Shown piece by piece: positions 13,429 to 14,855 of a DNA stretch of 14,855 bases. The DNA is taken from assembly GCA_023432025.1 (NCBI GenBank), contig JAEYVE010000244.1, forward strand, positions 1-14,855, written 5' to 3'. Position numbers and translations under genes: made by a program. This stretch comes from Pseudomonadota bacterium (GTDB taxonomy: Bacteria; Myxococcota_A; Polyangia; Polyangiales; Polyangiaceae). Under the pieces are notes generated by a model, which saw only the letters and a list, made by a program, of their open reading frames with translations, was not told where the DNA came from and did no database searches. Numbering within the stretch: position 1 is the first letter of the stretch; each line of letters starts with the position of its first letter.

Positions 13429-14400
13429 ATGCGAATTTCTGCGCACTTCTCCCCGCGTTGGACGCTTCTCGCGCTTCTTCTGGCGCTCGGCTGCGGTGAC
13501 GACGAAGCCAGCACGGGCGAAGGTAGCCTCGCCGTCCTGCTTCAGGCAGAGGAAACGATCACCGCCGGGCTCACCCCGGGAGTGGACGTGGAGAACATTC
13601 GTGACGGTTGGTCGGTCTCCTTCGGCAAGTACCTGGTCGCCATCGGCGGCGTGAGCGTCGGAAGTGACGCCAATCGCCTCGACGAGCAAAGCGGACGGTA
13701 CCGCGTCGTGGATCTGAAGAAGGTGCCACCGCAGGGCACCCCGTTCGAAACCCTGTCCGGGTTACCTCTCGGAAAGCGCCCCTACTTCGGCTACTCGCTG
13801 GTCCACGCGCAGGACGCCGAACGAGACGACACCGTGTCCCGCGCCGACTACGAGGCGATGGTGGAGGCGGACGCCACCTTCCTCATTTCCGGCAAGCTGA
13901 CCAAAGCAGACGGAGAAAGCTGCCCTCCGGGCGAAGACTCCTGCCGCGCGACCTCCGAGGTCACCTTCGAGCTCTTGGTCGCGCAGGACGTCACGTTCGG
14001 TCCCTGTGAGCTGGATGGTATTGCCGGCGTCACCATCGTTCGGGACTCCAAAGCGTCGGTGGGCCTGACGCTTCACGGAGACCACCTCTTCTTCAACGCG
14101 TTCCCCTTCGGCGACGAGCTCCTCGAACGACGCGCTCAGTGGCTCGTGAACGCGGACCTGGACGGCGACGACCGGGTGGACGCGGCGGAGCTCGCCTCCA
14201 TCTCGGGCGTTCGTCTCGCGGAGCTCCTCCCTTCCGATACGTACTCCCTCGGCGGGTGGACCGCGTTCCCCATCGACACCGCGCTCGACTTCGCGCGCGC
14301 CCAGCTCGCAACGCAGGGTCACTACCAAGGCGAAGGCGAGTGCGTGTGGAGCGTGAACGGCGTCAGCGGCGAGCACGCTCACGAAGACGACGCGCACTGA
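13429..14400 (+). CDS. Lipoprotein with EF-hand loop and His/Asp-rich tail
   Basis: The 323-residue product has a clear lipobox LALGC (lipidation at Cys22) followed by GDD. The body is mostly beta-like and polar (DGWSVSFGKYLVAIGGVSV near residues 58-76), with two central cysteines in SCPPGEDSC. LHGDHLFF (215-222) precedes a canonical EF-hand loop, DLDGDDRVDAAE (243-254), with acidic residues at loop positions 1, 3, 5, 9 and 12. The C-terminus GEHAHEDDAH is rich in His and acid. Divalent-metal binding (Ca2+ at the loop, perhaps a transition metal at the tail) is inferred; no named family is recognised. ATG 13429 has GGAG eight bases upstream. The operator-like dyad just before it suggests tight regulation. 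A 6-bp hairpin (14435-14452) after the stop lacks a T-run. Confidence 0.8.
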   Translation: MRISAHFSPRWTLLALLLALGCGDDEASTGEGSLAVLLQAEETITAGLTPGVDVENIRDGWSVSFGKYLVAIGGVSVGSDANRLDEQSGRYRVVDLKKVPPQGTPFETLSGLPLGKRPYFGYSLVHAQDAERDDTVSRADYEAMVEADATFLISGKLTKADGESCPPGEDSCRATSEVTFELLVAQDVTFGPCELDGIAGVTIVRDSKASVGLTLHGDHLFFNAFPFGDELLERRAQWLVNADLDGDDRVDAAELASISGVRLAELLPSDTYSLGGWTAFPIDTALDFARAQLATQGHYQGEGECVWSVNGVSGEHAHEDDAH

Positions 14401-14752
14401 ACCCAAAGGAGCCCCGTGCCCTCGTGGCGGGAGAGCGCTCGGGGAGGAGCGCAGGCAATCCAAGCCTTCTCCGTCATTTTCGGCCCGCGGGTTTGCGCTC
14501 GAGGCAGCTTGGGACTACCTTTCCGCGCCTCTCAAAGCCTCTTGGTCCCCAAGCGCGCAAAGTGGTGTGCGCGCAGATTCGAGTCGTCAGCCGTTTTATC
14601 GGCGAATTGCTCTCTCGGGGAACGCAAAGCCTCGTCCTTCTTCGAAGGGCGCGGTGAGGCTAGCCCGCTCGGCTCGGAGAAATTCCGGCACGAGCTTTTC
14701 CCCCGGGCGCGAGCACTCCTCGCGGCCAACTCCGAAAGCGATTCGAACGACC
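14401..14752 (+). other. 352-bp gene-free region, hairpin-rich leader
   Basis: No credible gene is seen; the leftward frame at 14532-14729 has no support. Several stems occur. GCTTGGGAC pairs with 14545-14554 allowing one bulged C (14507-14515 with 14545-14549 and 14551-14554). GCGCGC pairs at 14553-14558 and 14569-14574. GCCG/CGGC encloses TTTTAT (14590-14603). A nested hairpin has outer GCCTC/GAGGC (14629-14633, 14656-14660) and inner CCTTC/GAAGG (14636-14640, 14644-14648). They may belong to the 5' leader of the gene at 14753. Confidence 0.4.
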
Positions 14753-14855
14753 ATGACCGAGAATTACGAGGGCGCAGCTGCGCCCAGCGACAGCATTTTG
14801 CCCGAGATCGAAGAGAACGCCGCCCCCGAGGCGTTCGAGGGGATCTCTCCTGCGC
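14753..14855 (+). CDS. Partial CDS, acidic N-terminus, cut by window end
   Basis: ATG 14753 opens a frame that runs without a stop to the window edge, giving 34 residues rich in Glu, Ala and Pro (MTENYEGAAAPSDS, then EIEENAAPEAFEGISPA). No good Shine-Dalgarno sequence precedes the ATG. The final AFEGISPA faintly resembles the start of a DEAD-box helicase Q motif (F..L.L.P), and such helicases often have acidic N-terminal tails, but this is a guess from eight residues. Coding quality is supported by GC-rich third positions. Confidence 0.55.
   Translation, partial: MTENYEGAAAPSDSILPEIEENAAPEAFEGISPA

Noticed and set aside
14435..14452. Hairpin GCGCTC/GAGCGC after the EF-hand lipoprotein as a terminator
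   Set aside because: The stem is perfect but short (6 bp) and followed by AGGCAATCC, without a T-run.

Overview
The window is GC-rich chromosomal DNA, most likely from a myxobacterium or another Myxococcota (deltaproteobacterial) lineage. This is an inference from several traits seen together: lipoproteins with Gly/Ser-rich tethers and Cys-rich domains, a Hanks-type Ser/Thr kinase with DWG in place of DFG, a DUF3175-type protein, and above all an alkyl-DHAP synthase closely resembling the animal ether-lipid enzyme. No insertion sequence, phage gene or CRISPR array was found. The window reads as ordinary chromosome with several dense regulatory patches.

Layout. 1-400: tRNA-Gly(GCC) with a candidate promoter, a strong intrinsic terminator and an inverted copy of its own T-arm. 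527-916: small Cys-rich envelope protein (+). 993-1394: single-domain globin (-). 1786-4034: two-gene lipoprotein operon (-), a Cys/Trp-repeat lipoprotein followed by a seven-repeat propeller-like lipoprotein. 4149-4337: one-helix membrane peptide (-). 4663-7116: rightward stress/ion block of a twin-CBS protein, a DUF3175 protein and the Na+/H+ antiporter NhaA. A run of four perfect 7-bp stem-loops lies in the nhaA leader, the last one overlapping its Shine-Dalgarno sequence. 7202-8317: Gfo/Idh/MocA oxidoreductase. 8432-11697: alkyl-DHAP synthase and a PlsB/GNPAT-type acyltransferase, overlapping by GTGA. 11717-13114: tail-anchored Ser/Thr kinase (-). 13429-14400: EF-hand lipoprotein (+) behind a tandem 17-bp operator-like dyad. 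14753-end: N-terminus of an acidic, unidentified protein after a structured 350-bp leader.

How the genes work together. The clearest functional unit is 8432-11697. The acyltransferase would acylate dihydroxyacetone phosphate (or glycerol-3-phosphate), and the synthase would exchange the acyl chain for a fatty alcohol. Together these are the first two committed steps of ether lipid (plasmalogen-type) synthesis, which animals run in peroxisomes. The rightward 4663-7116 block looks like general stress and ion homeostasis. The leftward lipoprotein genes face the envelope and have no assignable biochemical role.

Most promising for new biology: (i) the two-gene bacterial ether-lipid cassette, (ii) the structured nhaA leader, a candidate ion- or pH-responsive riboregulator, (iii) the tandem dyad operator before the EF-hand lipoprotein, and (iv) the inverted tRNA T-arm copy. 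All functional statements come from reading motifs by eye; no database search or folding program was run.
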